Origin: Saprospiraceae bacterium
Lineage (GTDB): Bacteria > Bacteroidota > Bacteroidia > Chitinophagales > Saprospiraceae
Direction of reading: 5' to 3'
Assembly: GCA_016715405.1 (NCBI GenBank)
Contig: JADKAE010000013.1
Location: 17,448 to 81,447 of the forward strand
Length of the DNA stretch: 64,000 nt
Of the stretch, positions 1-10,422 are shown piece by piece (position 1 is the stretch's first letter; each line of letters starts with the position of its first letter). The notes beneath the pieces are model-generated. The model searched no databases. It was given only the letters and a program-made list of their open reading frames with translations, and was not told where the DNA came from. The translations under genes were made by a program, and so were the position numbers.

Positions 1-63
1 CCACATTGAGTTTTCAAGAGACCATTCTACCTGAAACGACCTTTCAAGATATTGCATTGATTG

Positions 64-285
64 AGTGTGGGAGTGGGGGAGGGAGAGAGGGAGAGATCAG
101 GGATAGCTATATTTAGTATTGTGGAAATATCTACCATTCAATGTTCACCAGCAAACGCCAATGCAGCGCGAATATGCTCGCGCTTCGACATAGGCTAAAT
201 ATTAGCCGATTGCAACTTTATTAAATGACGACTTCTTTTATATCTCAAAATCTCTCCATCTCTCCCTCTCACACTCTCTCCCTCT
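64..285. repeat. Long-range inverted repeat, GAGAGGGAG-type arms (family F1)
   Basis: A purine-rich arm at 64-98 (GGGAGAGAGGGAGAGA core) is matched by a pyrimidine-rich arm at 251-285 (TCTCTCCATCTCTCCCTCTC core). The roughly 150 nt loop contains two small perfect hairpins: GCGCGA/TCGCGC at 166-171 and 178-183, and GGCTAA/TTAGCC at 193-198 and 202-207. No gene was found in 1-306. The same arm type recurs at 20086-20160 and 44553-44648. The role is unknown. Confidence 0.6.
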
Positions 286-306
286 TGCCGAGCGAGAAAC
301 GCAGAG

Positions 307-378
307 TGGTCCCGCCAGGAATCGAACCTGGATCTAGAGTTTAGGAAACTCCTATTCTATCCGTTGAACTACGGGACC
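307..378 (-). tRNA. tRNA-Arg (anticodon CCU)
   Basis: Read on the minus strand, this folds as a complete cloverleaf. The acceptor stem is GGTCCCG pairing with CGGGACC followed by discriminator A. The anticodon loop is TTCCTAA on a five-pair stem, which gives anticodon CCU, and the T arm has the TTCGATT loop. CCA is not encoded. It stands alone upstream of, and divergent to, the MmcQ-type gene. Confidence 0.95.
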
Positions 379-397
379 TAATTAGAAGGGAATGCAC

Positions 398-405
398 TAT
401 ATTTG
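398..405 (+). promoter_or_regulatory. Candidate -7 element upstream of MmcQ-type gene
   Basis: TATATTTG fits the Bacteroidota -7 consensus TAnnTTTG and lies about 45 nt before the ATG at 451. No convincing TTG is found at the usual -33 spacing, so this is a weak call. Confidence 0.4.
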
Positions 406-450
406 TGCAAAAGCAGCGCAAAGTTAAGCGCTTGTCGTCAATAATAAAAC

Positions 451-810
451 ATGAATATCGAAGAATTCCGAGAATATTGCCTGTCCAAAAAAGGCGTGGA
501 GGAAACTTTCCCCTTCGATGAGGTGACGCTCGTGTTTAAGGTGATGGGCAAAATGTTTGCCCTGACCGGCCTCGATAGCCTCGAATTTACCGTGAATCTC
601 AAGTGCGACCCCGACCGCGCTATCGAATTGCGCGAACAATATGCCGAAATTATCCCCGGCTGGCATATGAATAAATCGCACTGGAATACGGTGGCTTTCG
701 ACGGCGACCTCGACGATGCCTTTCTCCGGGAATTGACCGACCACTCCTACGAACTGGTCGCGAAAAGCCTGCCTAAGAAGCTTCGCGAAGAACTCCAACA
801 ACTGCCCTGA
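451..810 (+). CDS. MmcQ/YjbR family protein
   Basis: This is a 119-residue intact ORF of the size usual for MmcQ/YjbR proteins, which have a small CyaY-like double-wing fold. It carries the family hallmarks: an N-terminal helix followed by EETFPFDE, a central strand region (FKVMGKMFAL) and the late motif PGWHMNKSHWNTV. Members are described as DNA-binding-like, but their physiological role is unsettled. The protein is cytosolic, with no signal peptide. The following oxidoreductase starts 3 nt after the stop, so the two genes are probably co-transcribed. Confidence 0.85.
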   Translation: MNIEEFREYCLSKKGVEETFPFDEVTLVFKVMGKMFALTGLDSLEFTVNLKCDPDRAIELREQYAEIIPGWHMNKSHWNTVAFDGDLDDAFLRELTDHSYELVAKSLPKKLREELQQLP

Positions 811-813
811 CTT

Positions 814-1997
814 ATGCACGTGGATACGCTGATTGTAGGGCAGGGACTCGCCGGCACGCTGCTGGCCCATTTCCTGATCGAAGCCGGTCAAACAGTCTGT
901 GTGATCGACGACGATTACCCCCGCGCCGCTTCCCGCGTGGCCGCCGGTGTGATCAACCCGGTCACAGGCCGCAGAGTTGTGAAATCCTGGCGCGTGGATG
1001 AATTTATCCCCTTCGCCCGCCATACCTACCAACAACTCGAGTCGCTTCTCGGCCAGCCCCTATACCACGAACGCAATATCCTTCGAGCTCTCAGCCACCA
1101 GGGCGACGAAAACGACTGGCTCGGCCGCAGCGCCGATCCCGCCTACTACGATTATATTGTAGACCCCGCCGATGTGTCTGCCTTTACCGGTAAGATCAAC
1201 CCCGCCTTCTCCTACGGCGAACTACAACAAGCCTCCCAGGTTGATATCGGCAAGCTGTGCAAGGCTTTTAGGTCTTTTTTAATAAATAAAAATTCCTTCC
1301 GAAAAGAAATATTCGATTATAGCAAATTACATGTCCAAGATTCTCAAAGTCGCATTCCCCCCTGCCAAGGGCCCCCGAGCCCCCGCACAGTCGCACAGTC
1401 GTACAGTCGTACAGTCAAAGTCCCCCATCCCCGACCCTACAGTCGCACAGTCCCACCCTAGGGGGAAGTCGCCTACCAGGGCATCACCGCCGCCTCCCTG
1501 GTCTTCTGCGAGGGCGCCAAAGCCCCCCGCAATCCCTACTTCAACTACCTGCCCTTTATCGGCGACAAAGGCGAGGTGCTGATCGTGAAAATCCCGGGCG
1601 CCCATTTCCCCAAAATGCTCAAACAAGGGGTTTTTGTTATTCCTTTCGGAAAACCGGAAGAAGAGCTGTATTGGATTGGTACTACTTATGAACGAAATTT
1701 TGAACACGACGAACCCTCCCACATAGCAAAGCTACTTTGATCGATCAACTCAGCGAGGTGCTGACTCTGCCTTTTGAGCTGGTCGAACACCTGGCAGCTA
1801 TACGCCCCACAGTAAAAGACCGCCGGCCGTTCCTCGGTTTTCACCCGCAATTTGAGCAATTGGTTATTTTTAACGGACTCGGCACTAAGGGCACTTCGCT
1901 GGCCCCTTTTTGGGCCAAACACCTGGCTGATAGACTGGTACACGGTACCCCGCTCGATCGGCAAGTGGATATTGCCCGATTCTTAACACATAATTAA
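814..1997 (+). CDS. FAD-dependent oxidoreductase (DadA/glycine-oxidase-like), interrupted by a repeat
   Basis: The N-terminus carries a Rossmann FAD-binding motif (VGQGLAGTLLAHFLIEAG), followed by the family's AAGVINPVTGRR segment. The C-terminal half continues with AYQGITAASLVFCEGAKAP, the substrate-domain strand IGDKGEVLIVKIPG, and the FAD-contacting tail RPFLGFHP...NGLGTKGTSLAP. The usual length is about 350 residues. Two defects are visible. A block of about 120 bp of GTCGCACAGTC-type repeat (1345-1464) sits in frame in the middle of the gene, ending in a TAG at 1459-1461, and the coding frame resumes at GAA 1465. A one-base loss in an A run near 1730 then shifts the last 90 codons. The frameshift looks like a sequencing error; the repeat block looks like a real insertion. 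The protein, if made, is truncated to 215 residues and should be inactive. Confidence 0.8.
1345..1464 (+). repeat. Repeat block inside oxidoreductase gene (family F2)
   Basis: Tandem copies of GTCGCACAGTC / GTACAGTC flanked by C-rich stretches. The same units occur intergenically at 19322-19366 and, in the related GACTGTACGAC form, at 24594-24703 and 36072-36207. The length is close to a multiple of three, so the host reading frame is kept apart from one TAG. Confidence 0.75.
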
Positions 1998-2099
1998 CGG
2001 CATTAGCAGAATAATCACCCGCCATTTATACTTTTTTAAACGTCTGATAAGTTAATATTCTTGAATTGTTAACAGAGCTCTAAATAAAACTCCGGACGT

Positions 2100-5000
2100 A
2101 TGAGGCTGTCCTTTCTCCCATGCACTTTACTGCTGCTGATCCTAACCACATCTGCCCTTTTTGCACAAAAACACAGGGGACCATGTCATTTAATAACGAC
2201 CCGTATAAGTCGGCGTGGAAAACTATCGATTCTCTTGAGTCGCAAGGCTTGCCCCGATCCGCCCTGGAACGCGTGGAATCGCTTTATCAAAAGGCCAAAC
2301 GCGATAATAACCCTACTCAGGTGATCAAAAGTCTGCTGTACCAGGTCAAATACTTAAATGAACTGGAGGAAGAGGGGCATAAAAAGGTGATTGTTAAACT
2401 GCAAACCGAACAGGCACAGTCCGATTTTCCCGTCAAACCGATTTTGCAGTCCATTCTGGCCGAGGTCTATTGGGGTTACCTGCAAAGCAATTTCTGGCAA
2501 ATCAGCCAACGCACGGAAATTGCGGATTATAAGCCTGATGACCTCCAGACCTGGTCTGCCGCCCAGCTGGCTACCGAAAGCGCCCGCCTCTACGACGCTT
2601 CGCTGTCAGACGAACGCCTGACCGATGTGCCGCTGCAGGCCATCGAAGCTATCACGGTAAAAGGCCAGCTCAGCGACGGCTTGCGCCCCACTTTATTCGA
2701 TTTCCTTGCGCACAGGGTTATCGATCATTTTTCCGGCGAACAGTCTTATCTCACTGAACCTGCCTATAAGTTTTATCTCGATCAGGAGGTGGCTTTTGCC
2801 GATGCCGCCGATTTCGCGGCGTTCTCTTTTACTACTAAAGATACGTCTTCATTTAAATATAAAAGCTTGGTGCTTTACCAGCGCTTGTTGCGCAGGCACC
2901 TGCAAGACGCCGACCCGGCAGCGCTTATCGACCTTGACCTGAAGCGCCTGCAGTTTGGCCTCAACAATTCGGTGGTGGATATCAAAGACTCGCTGTACCG
3001 CGAGTCACTCCAAAGGCTCTACCAGCGCTACGCTTCTCACCCCTCCAATTCGGAAGTGATCTACGCGATCGCACAATGGCATTACAACCGGGGTTTGAAA
3101 TACCAGGATAGCAGGGAAGAAGCCTACCGCCTCGAATTTGTAAAAGTGAAAGCCCTCTGCGAAGAGGCCGCCAAGCGCTACCCCGGCGCTTATGGTACTT
3201 CTCAATGCGATTTTTTGAAAAATTCGATTTTAACAAAACAACTTTTTCTCACTACCGAACAGGTCAACGTGCCCGGCAAATATGCCCCCGTACTGGTGCA
3301 ATATAGAAACATTGGAAAGGTGTACGTAAAGGTGGTGAAAATCGCAGAAGCCGAACAGCAGGAAATCGAATCCTGGGATTTCGACAAAATGTACAACCAA
3401 CTCAATAAGCGGAAAGCCATCCACCAGTGGTCGGCCAATCTGCCTTCTACTTCCGATTTTCAGCCCCACAGCCTCGAACTGGCTATTCCGCCTTTGTCGT
3501 TGGGTTTGTACGCCGTAATTGCCTCCGACAATGCCAAGTTTAATAACAAAACAGGACGCGTAGCTTTCCTGTATACCAATGTGTCCAATATCGCGTCGCT
3601 TAAACAACAGGGCAGCCTGGAAGAGTCCTATTTTTTAACTGCCGACAGGCAAACAGGCGCACCAATGCCCGGCGTATTGGCAGAATTTTATAAAAGCCGC
3701 TACGACAATAAACAACGCAAGGTGTTGTATGATAAGGCCGGACAAGCCACTTCGGATAACGACGGCAAATTTGTGTCGCCAATAAAAAATGACAGCTATC
3801 GCGTCAAATTTTCTAAAGGCGGCGACGTGCTTTTTCCACTGGAAGGCTTTTACAGCTATTCGGGACATTACCAATCCCAGGAACAATTAGCCACTCATTT
3901 TTTCCTCGACCGGGCAATTTACCGGCCGGGACAGCAATTGTTTTTTAAAGCTATTATTTTAAAAAATGATGCCAACGGCGTACCGGCTATCGTCAAAGGA
4001 GAAAAGGTGACGATCACGCTGCTCGACGCCAATATGCAGGAAACTACCAAGCTGGAACTCACTACCAATCAATACGGCACGGTCAACGGCGCCTTTACAA
4101 CGCCCACCGGCGGCCTGCTGGGCACGATGTACCTGCGCTCCAGCGCCGGCGAGTCAAACCACGGGTTCCAGGTAGAAGAATACAAACGCCCCCGCTTTGA
4201 AACCCTTATCGATAGCCTCGCCGGCGATGTGCGCCTGGGCGACAAGATCAATGTGACGGGTAAAGCCCTCGCTTTTGCAGGTAGCGCGGTAGACGGAGCC
4301 AAGGTGACCTACCGCGTTGTGCGCGAGGTGCGCTACCCCTGGCTACCCTGGTGGGGAGGCGCTAAAATTATGCCGCCATACGGCCAGAGTCCCGCCATGG
4401 AAATCGCCAGCGGAGAAACGACTACCGATGCCGAAGGCAAGTTTGTCATTCCTTTCCAGGCTTTGCCCGACCGCAGCGCCGATCGCAGCCGCAACCCCGC
4501 TTTTGCCTTTACGGTGTATGCCGACGTAGTCGATATCAACGGAGAAACCCGATCGGCAGAACGCACCTACCAACTGGCTTACGTGGGACTCCGAGCCGAT
4601 ATTGCCGTGCCTCCGCAGTTGGAACAAAGCAGCACGGTGGTGTTCCCGGTCAGCATTACTAATCTCGATGGCAAACTCCAGCAATCACAGGCTACTGTTG
4701 AAATATTCCGCCTGCAATCACCCACGCATCCCTTTATAGATCGCTATTGGGAAGCCCCCGATCAATACGTGCTGAACCGCGAGGAATATCAGCGCTATTT
4801 CCCCCTGCTGGCTTATCAATACGAAGACGATATTACCCGCTGGACACGCCAGGAGCGCGTGTTTACGCAGCCCGTAAATAGCAACGGCGCCTACGACCTG
4901 CGCATCAATATGAGCGCTTTTCCGGTAGGGTATTATTTGGTTAGTTTAAAAACTAATGACTCCGCCGGCAACCTCATCGAAACGACCAAATATTTTGCCC

Positions 5001-8000
5001 TGCTCGAACCCCAGGCCCGCCGTATCCCCGATGCTATCAGCAACCTTCGGCAATGGTCGAAGAAAACATATCAACCGGGCGAACAGGCTACTTTATACCT
5101 GTCGGTAAATAACGGCCCGCGTTATTATTATTACGAACTCGAACGCCAGGGCAAAATCCTGAAATCGGGCTGGCTCAATGTAGACCGCTACTCGGAATGG
5201 CAACACGCCATTACAGAAGCCGACCGCGGCAACTTGATGCTGCACCTGGTATCGGTACAACACAACCGCTCGAATATTTATTCGGAAATAATTACGGTGC
5301 CCTGGTCGAATAAAGCGCTGAAGATCAGCTACAGCACCTTCCGCGATAAGCTCAAACCCGGGCAGTCCGAAGAGTGGCGCATTAAGATCAGCGGCCCCGA
5401 CGGCGAAAGAGTCGCCGCCGAGATGGTCGCTGCGATGTACGACGCTTCGCTCGACCAGTTTATCGAACACAACTGGTATTTCGATCCCTACCCCTCGATC
5501 GGCTACGGGCAATCCAGTTGGAATCCTATCGCTTTTGGACCGCGCTCGGGCAGATCGAATGAACCGTTGCGCCGCCGCTATAAAGAAGCCCCCGTACGCA
5601 GTTACCCGTATTTGAATTGGTTCGGATTTTATCCCGGCGGCATGGGCTATCCCAGGCGGATGTATAAAGCAATGGCCGATTCGGCTGCGCCTGCCCGTGA
5701 AGAGCTGCAATATTCCATGGCACAGGGAGAAGCAAAAAACGGGGAGGCAGCCGCAAATCTGCCCGCAGCTCCACCGGCGCCGCTAACCGCTGATGAAACG
5801 GTAGCAGGCGGCTCTCCCGTAAATCCGCCACCCGCGCCACCCGTGCAGGTGCGCCGCAACCTCAAAGAAACGGTGTTCTTCATGCCCGACCTGCTCACCG
5901 ATGCAGAGGGCAACGTGGTGCTTCGATTTACCATGAACGAAGCCCTCACGCGCTGGAAATTGCTGACTTGGGCGCATACCACCGACCTCAAATTTGCGCT
6001 CGACACAAAAGAGGTAGTTACCCAAAAAGAACTGATGGTGCTGCCTAATGCGCCCCGCTTTGTGCGCGAAGGCGACGAGTTCTGGTTTAGCACGAAGGTG
6101 TCTAACCTCTCAGGGGGGGCGCTCGCAGGTACCGTCAAATTGGAGCTCTTCGACGCGCTCACCATGCAGCCCGTCGATAAAGCCTTCGGTCTTACCCAGG
6201 CAGAAGTGCCCTTTACTGCCCAGGCCGGCCAGTCGGCAGCGGCCAACTGGCGACTGAATATCCCCGTCGGTCAAGCACAGGCCCTGACCTGGCGCGTGGT
6301 GGCCACCGCCGGACAATTCTCCGACGGCGAAGAAAATGCCCTGCCCGTGCTCACCAACCGCATGCTGGTAACCGAAACGCTGCCCTTGCCGGTGAGAGGC
6401 AAAGAAACCAAAACCTTCCACTTCGAACGCCTCAAGCAGGCCGAAGAGTCCAAGACCCTGCAACACCAGCGCTATGCCCTCGAATTCACTTCCAACCCGG
6501 CCTGGTATGCCGTACAGGCGTTGCCGTATCTCATGGAATACCCCTACGAGTGCACCGAACAGATCTTCAACCGCTACTATGCCAACGCGCTGGCAACCTC
6601 GATAGCCAACCGCTATCCTAAAATCAAAGCGGTATTCGAAAGCTGGAAAAACACACCCGCGCTGGAAAGCAACCTGGCCAAAAACCAGGAACTCAAATCG
6701 GCTCTGCTCGAAGAAACGCCCTGGGTATTGGAAGCCCAGCAAGAAGCGCAGCAAAAGAAAAATATCGGCTTGTTGTTTGATTTAAATAAAATGAGCCAGG
6801 AAAGAGCAGCTTCCCTGGCCAAACTCGCCGAACGCCAAGCCGATGGCGGCTCCGTGCCCTGGTTCCCCGGTGGCCCCGACAACTGGTATATCACCCAGTA
6901 TATCCTCGAAGGTTTCGGCCATCTCCACCACCTCGGCATCGAAGACGTGCAGGAAGACCCCGCCATCCGCCAGTTTGTCGACAAAGGTTTTGCCTACGTG
7001 AAAAGTCGCGTAAGACAACATTACGAGGAACTGGAAAATAGCGTGAAGAAAGGCTATACCAAATGGGAAGACGACCATCTCGACGAGCTGATTATCCACT
7101 ACCTGTATACTACCTCGCTGTATCCCTATCGGGAAAAGGATAAAGACATGCGCAAGATAGTGGACTATTATACCGGACAGGCCGAAAAATACTGGCTGCA
7201 AAAAGGTCTCTACCAACAAGGCCTGCTGGCGCTTGCGCTGAACCGCAGCGACAAAAGGAAACCGCGAAGCGTATCGTCGCCTCGCTGAATGAACGCGCCC
7301 TGCGCCACCCCGAATTGGGCATGTATTGGAAGGCAGATAGAGGCTATTTCTGGTATCAATTGCCCGTCGAAACCCAGGCGCTGATGGTCGAGGTATTTGC
7401 CGAGGTAGCCAAAGACGACAAAGCAGTCGACGACCTGAAAGTTTGGTTGTTAAAAAATAAACAAACTAACCACTGGAAAACGACCAAAGCCACCGCCTCC
7501 GCCGTGTATGCCCTGCTCGCCAACGGCGAAAACTGGCTGACGGAAGACCAACCCCTGGCAGTGACCTTCCCCGATATGAAGAAAAACGCCTACGAGCCCA
7601 AGCTCAAGGCCGCACAGGGAAGCGCCGAGGCCGGCACCGGCTACTTCGGAATCGCCTGGGAAGGCAAGGAGGTCAACAAAAAGATGGCAGAGATCAAGGT
7701 CAAAAATCCCAATAAGTCGATCGCCTGGGGCGCCGTGTATTGGCAGTATTTCGAGCAACTCGACAAGATCAAGGGATTTGAAGATACCCCCCTGCGCATG
7801 CAGAAAAAGCTGTTCAAAGAGGTGAATTCCGACACCGGACCCAAGTTGCAGGCTGTCGAAGCGCAAAATCTCCAGCCCGGCGATAAGCTCATCGTGCGCA
7901 TCGAACTGCGGGTAGACCGCGATATGGAATACGTGCACATGAAGGACATGCGTGCCAGCGGCCTCGAACCCATCAACGTGATCAGCCAATACAAATGGCA

Positions 8001-8205
8001 GGATGGGCTGGGCTACTACGAAAGCACCCGCGACGTATCAACGAACTTCTTTTTCGAGTACTTGCGCAAAGGCACCTATGTGTTTGAATACCCCTTGCGG
8101 GTGAGCCACCGCGGCGATTTCTCCAATGGCGTGTCCACCATCCAGTGTATGTATGCACCCGAATTCAGCAGCCATTCGGAAGGCGTGAGAATAATCGTCA
8201 AATAG
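2100..8205 (+). CDS. Alpha-2-macroglobulin family protein, secreted (about 2030 aa, two frameshifts)
   Basis: This is a giant bacterial alpha-2-macroglobulin, an envelope protein thought to trap attacking proteases through an internal thioester. The ATG at 2100 gives a signal peptide (MRLSFLPCTLLLLILTTSA, then LFAQ). A frameshift near 2180 leads into the main frame, and an A-run loss near 7255 leads into the last 296 codons. Visible parts are an N-terminal helical TPR-like region (about residues 25-400), macroglobulin domains with the MG2 signature AIYRPGQQLFFKA (about 3915), a Pro/Ala-rich bait-like linker (5730-5850), the A2M core beginning RRNLKETVFFMPDLL, and the thioester motif CTEQ (6551-6562), which keeps the Cys and Gln. 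An alpha-barrel thioester domain and a receptor-like C-terminus follow. A 60 kDa-class lipoprotein paralogue is not adjacent; the second copy lies at 38935. The protein is probably periplasmic or surface exposed. Confidence 0.88.
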
Positions 8206-8211
8206 CCGTTC

Positions 8212-8270
8212 GCTGCGCGCTGGTCTGTATTTCGGCCCTTGTGGTCGAGAAAATAAGACCAACGCGCAGC
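8212..8270. terminator. Hairpin after alpha-2-macroglobulin gene
   Basis: Arms 8212-8226 (GCTGCGCGCTGGTCT) and 8256-8270 (AGACCAACGCGCAGC) pair over 15 positions with one mismatch. They begin 7 nt after the stop of the macroglobulin gene. There is no T tract, so factor-independent termination is uncertain. Confidence 0.55.
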
Positions 8271-8278
8271 CAGGTAAT

Positions 8279-8286
8279 TATATTTG
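8279..8286 (+). promoter_or_regulatory. Candidate -7 element for DUF697-SHOCT gene
   Basis: TATATTTG matches TAnnTTTG exactly and lies 22 nt before the ATG at 8308, downstream of the preceding hairpin. The likely transcript start is near 8293. Confidence 0.5.
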
Positions 8287-8307
8287 TGTGAAATTGCGTG
8301 ACAACCT

Positions 8308-9000
8308 ATGAAAAAAGATCTTGTTGACCTGGCCACCAGCCGTTTAAAGCAAACGTTTATGTCGTCTAATCAGAATCAAGAAAAAACCAGACACGCCGAG
8401 ACTATCGTGCGCAATCACGTATTGTGGTCGATGGGCGCCAGCTTTATACCCATTCCGATTGCCGACTTTTTTGCGGTAAGCGCCCTGCAACTCGATATGA
8501 TCCGCCAATTGTGCAGGGTGTATGAAATTGATTTTTCAGAAACCCAGGGCAAAGCGATCATCAGCTCGCTGGTGAGCACCATGATGGGCCGCGGTCTGGC
8601 GAAAAGCTTTATTAAGCTTATTCCCGGTATCGGTACGCTTATCGGCGGTGTGACGGTGTCTATCTTCAACGGCGCCTCTACCTACGCCCTGGGCCAGGTA
8701 TTCAAAACTCATTTTGAATTCGGCGGCACTTTCCTCGATCTGGATACCGAACGCCTCAAGAAGATGTATCGCGAGCAGTTTGAAAAAGGCAAGAAGGTAG
8801 TCGAGCAAATGAAAAAGGAACACGACGAACAACGCGGACAACAACAGCAAGCTACTCCTCCGTCAGAAGAACCCAAACCTACCGCTCCCGCTGCGGGCGT
8901 AGTAGATAGGATAAAAGAAATCGCCGAACTCAGAAATCAAGGCCTCATTTCCGAAGAAGAGTTCGAGCAAATGAAAAAACGAATCATCGACCAATTCTAA
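8308..9000 (+). CDS. DUF697 domain protein with C-terminal SHOCT domain
   Basis: Intact, 230 residues. Residues about 25-140 resemble DUF697, a helical domain with a hydrophobic hairpin often attached to GTPases: the ASFIPIPIADFFAVSALQ stretch and the glycine-rich segment IKLIPGIGTLIGGVTVSIF. A charged, Gln-rich coiled linker follows (about 145-200). The last 25 residues (IAELRNQGLISEEEFEQMKK) are a clear SHOCT short helical module, typically used for oligomerisation. No GTPase domain is present. The protein is probably membrane associated; its function is unknown. A tandem-unit hairpin starts 3 nt after the stop. Confidence 0.8.
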   Translation: MKKDLVDLATSRLKQTFMSSNQNQEKTRHAETIVRNHVLWSMGASFIPIPIADFFAVSALQLDMIRQLCRVYEIDFSETQGKAIISSLVSTMMGRGLAKSFIKLIPGIGTLIGGVTVSIFNGASTYALGQVFKTHFEFGGTFLDLDTERLKKMYREQFEKGKKVVEQMKKEHDEQRGQQQQATPPSEEPKPTAPAAGVVDRIKEIAELRNQGLISEEEFEQMKKRIIDQF

Positions 9001-9002
9001 GC

Positions 9003-9087
9003 CGATAGGGCGACTTGGCGAGGGGGCGACTTGGCGAACAAGCGTAAATTGAATCACCCCCTCGCACAGTCCCCCCCTCGCCCCCTC
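9003..9087. repeat. Hairpin of GCGACTTGGCGAGGGG units (family F3)
   Basis: Left arm 9007-9044 (GGCGACTTGGCGAGGGGGCG core) and a C-rich right arm 9055-9087 containing CCCCTCGCACAG and CCCCTCGCCCCC. It fills the space between the convergent stops of the DUF697 gene (9000) and the aminotransferase (9088). Related units occur at 14300-14345 and 60874-60914. Confidence 0.65.
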
Positions 9088-10296
9088 TCAACCTCTCCAC
9101 CTGGCCACCGCCTCCGCAATCCTCCCGATCGCCTTGCGCAGATTCTCATCAGAAGCGGCATAAGAAAAACGCAGACAGTGGTCGGCGCCAAAAGCAGCCC
9201 CGCTCACCGTAGCTACATGGGCTGTGTGCAGCAGGTATTCGCTCAAATCATCCGGATTATTGATCGTCATTTGGCCATCGCTTTTGCCAAACAGGCCGCT
9301 GACATCAGGAAGATATAAAATGCGCCCTGCGGGTGATTTACCTTTATACCCGGAATTTGCTCGAGTAACTCGATCACCAGGTCGCGGCGATGGCGGTATA
9401 CTTCGCGCATCTCCCAGGTGGGCGTCATATCAGCGCGCAGTGCGAAAGCTGCGGCCTTTTGGCTAAAGAAGCGGCCCCGAAGTGAATTGCCCTTGCATCT
9501 TGGTACAGGCAGCCGCAATCCATGCCGGCGCCCCGATATAACCCAGGCGCCAGCCCGTCATAGCAAAACCTTTGGAAAAGCCATTCACTGTAATTGTGCG
9601 GTCTTTTACCTGCGGGATTGTTCCGAAGCTGACGTGCTTATCCGTAAAGTTGATATATTCATAAATTTCATCGGCCACCACGTACAGGTGTTCGTATTTT
9701 GCCACCACTTCGGCAATAGAAGTTAGCTCGTCGTAGGTGTATACCGAACCGGTCGGGTTGCAGGGCGAAGAAAAAATGATGAGCCTCGTGCGGGGTGTAA
9801 TGGCTTTTTCCACCTGCTGCGCGGTCACTTTGTAATCCAGCTCGATGCCGGCATAAACGGGTACGACCGTGGCGCCCGTCATTTTGGCGATTTCGGCATA
9901 TGATACCCAGTAAGGGGAAAAGATGATCACCTCGTCGCCTTCATCCAACAGGGATAGGCATACATTGGCCACCGATTGCTTGGCGCCGTTGGATACTACA
10001 ATTTGATTTACACCGTAATCCAGTCCGTTGTCGCGTTTGAATTTATCGCGAATGGCCTCCCGCAATTCCATCAGTCCGGGTACGGGAGTGTATTTGGTAT
10101 AACCTTCATCAAGCGCTTTTTTAGCGGCTTCTTTGATGTGTACGGGCGTATCAAAATCGGGTTCTCCCAGGCTCAAATCGATTACATCGTGGCCTTTTGC
10201 CTTCAAATCCCTTGCCAGTTGGGCCATGCGTATGGTGGCCGATTCTTCCATCTCCATGATGCGCCTCGACAAAGGGTAGGTAGTCGCTTCAGACAT
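9088..10296 (-). CDS. aspC: Pyridoxal-phosphate aspartate/aromatic aminotransferase, class I (two frameshifts)
   Basis: A fold-type I PLP aminotransferase of about 400 residues, transferring amino groups between aspartate-like amino acids and 2-oxoglutarate in the cytosol. Visible family motifs are the N-terminal SLGEPDFDTP, the PLP phosphate-site segment VSNGAKQSVAN, the CNPTG loop (FSSPCNPTGSVY), VVADEIYEYI with the PLP-contacting Asp and Tyr, and the Schiff-base lysine in GFSKGFAMTGWRLGY. The C-terminal part is spread over two further frames (shifts near 9475 and 9300). It includes RRDLVIELLEQIPGIKVNHP and the substrate-carboxylate-binding Arg region (HCLRFSYAASDENL). All parts are in order, so the breaks look like base-calling errors. 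The substrate cannot be fixed from sequence; aspartate is the usual family choice. Confidence 0.88.
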
Positions 10297-10329
10297 ATTA
10301 GCTCGATTTATTAGTTATTTAACCGGCAG

Positions 10330-10363
10330 CAAAAGTACTTCTTTTGTCTTGCAAACCGTTCAA
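10330..10363 (-). promoter_or_regulatory. Candidate promoter of aspC-type gene
   Basis: On the minus strand TTG (10361-10363) precedes TACTTTTG (10330-10337) with 23 nt between them. This fits the Bacteroidota TTG / TAnnTTTG promoter. The -7 box lies 33 nt before the start codon at 10296. Confidence 0.55.
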
Positions 10364-10422
10364 TTACTATCGCAAGAAATTAGCTTTTGATTGCGTTGTA
10401 TCTGAAAAAAAAGGGGATAAGT

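Noticed and set aside
424..1035. Long minus-strand ORFs opposite real genes (for example 424-1035, 15748-16398 plus strand, 40966-42144)
   Set aside because: They mirror the codon bias of the opposite genes, lack recognisable domains and overlap genes with clear families.
7240..7320. Programmed ribosomal frameshifting in the macroglobulin
   Set aside because: A slippery-looking A run is present, but similar breaks affect more than 20 unrelated genes at any homopolymer, with no common signal or downstream structure.
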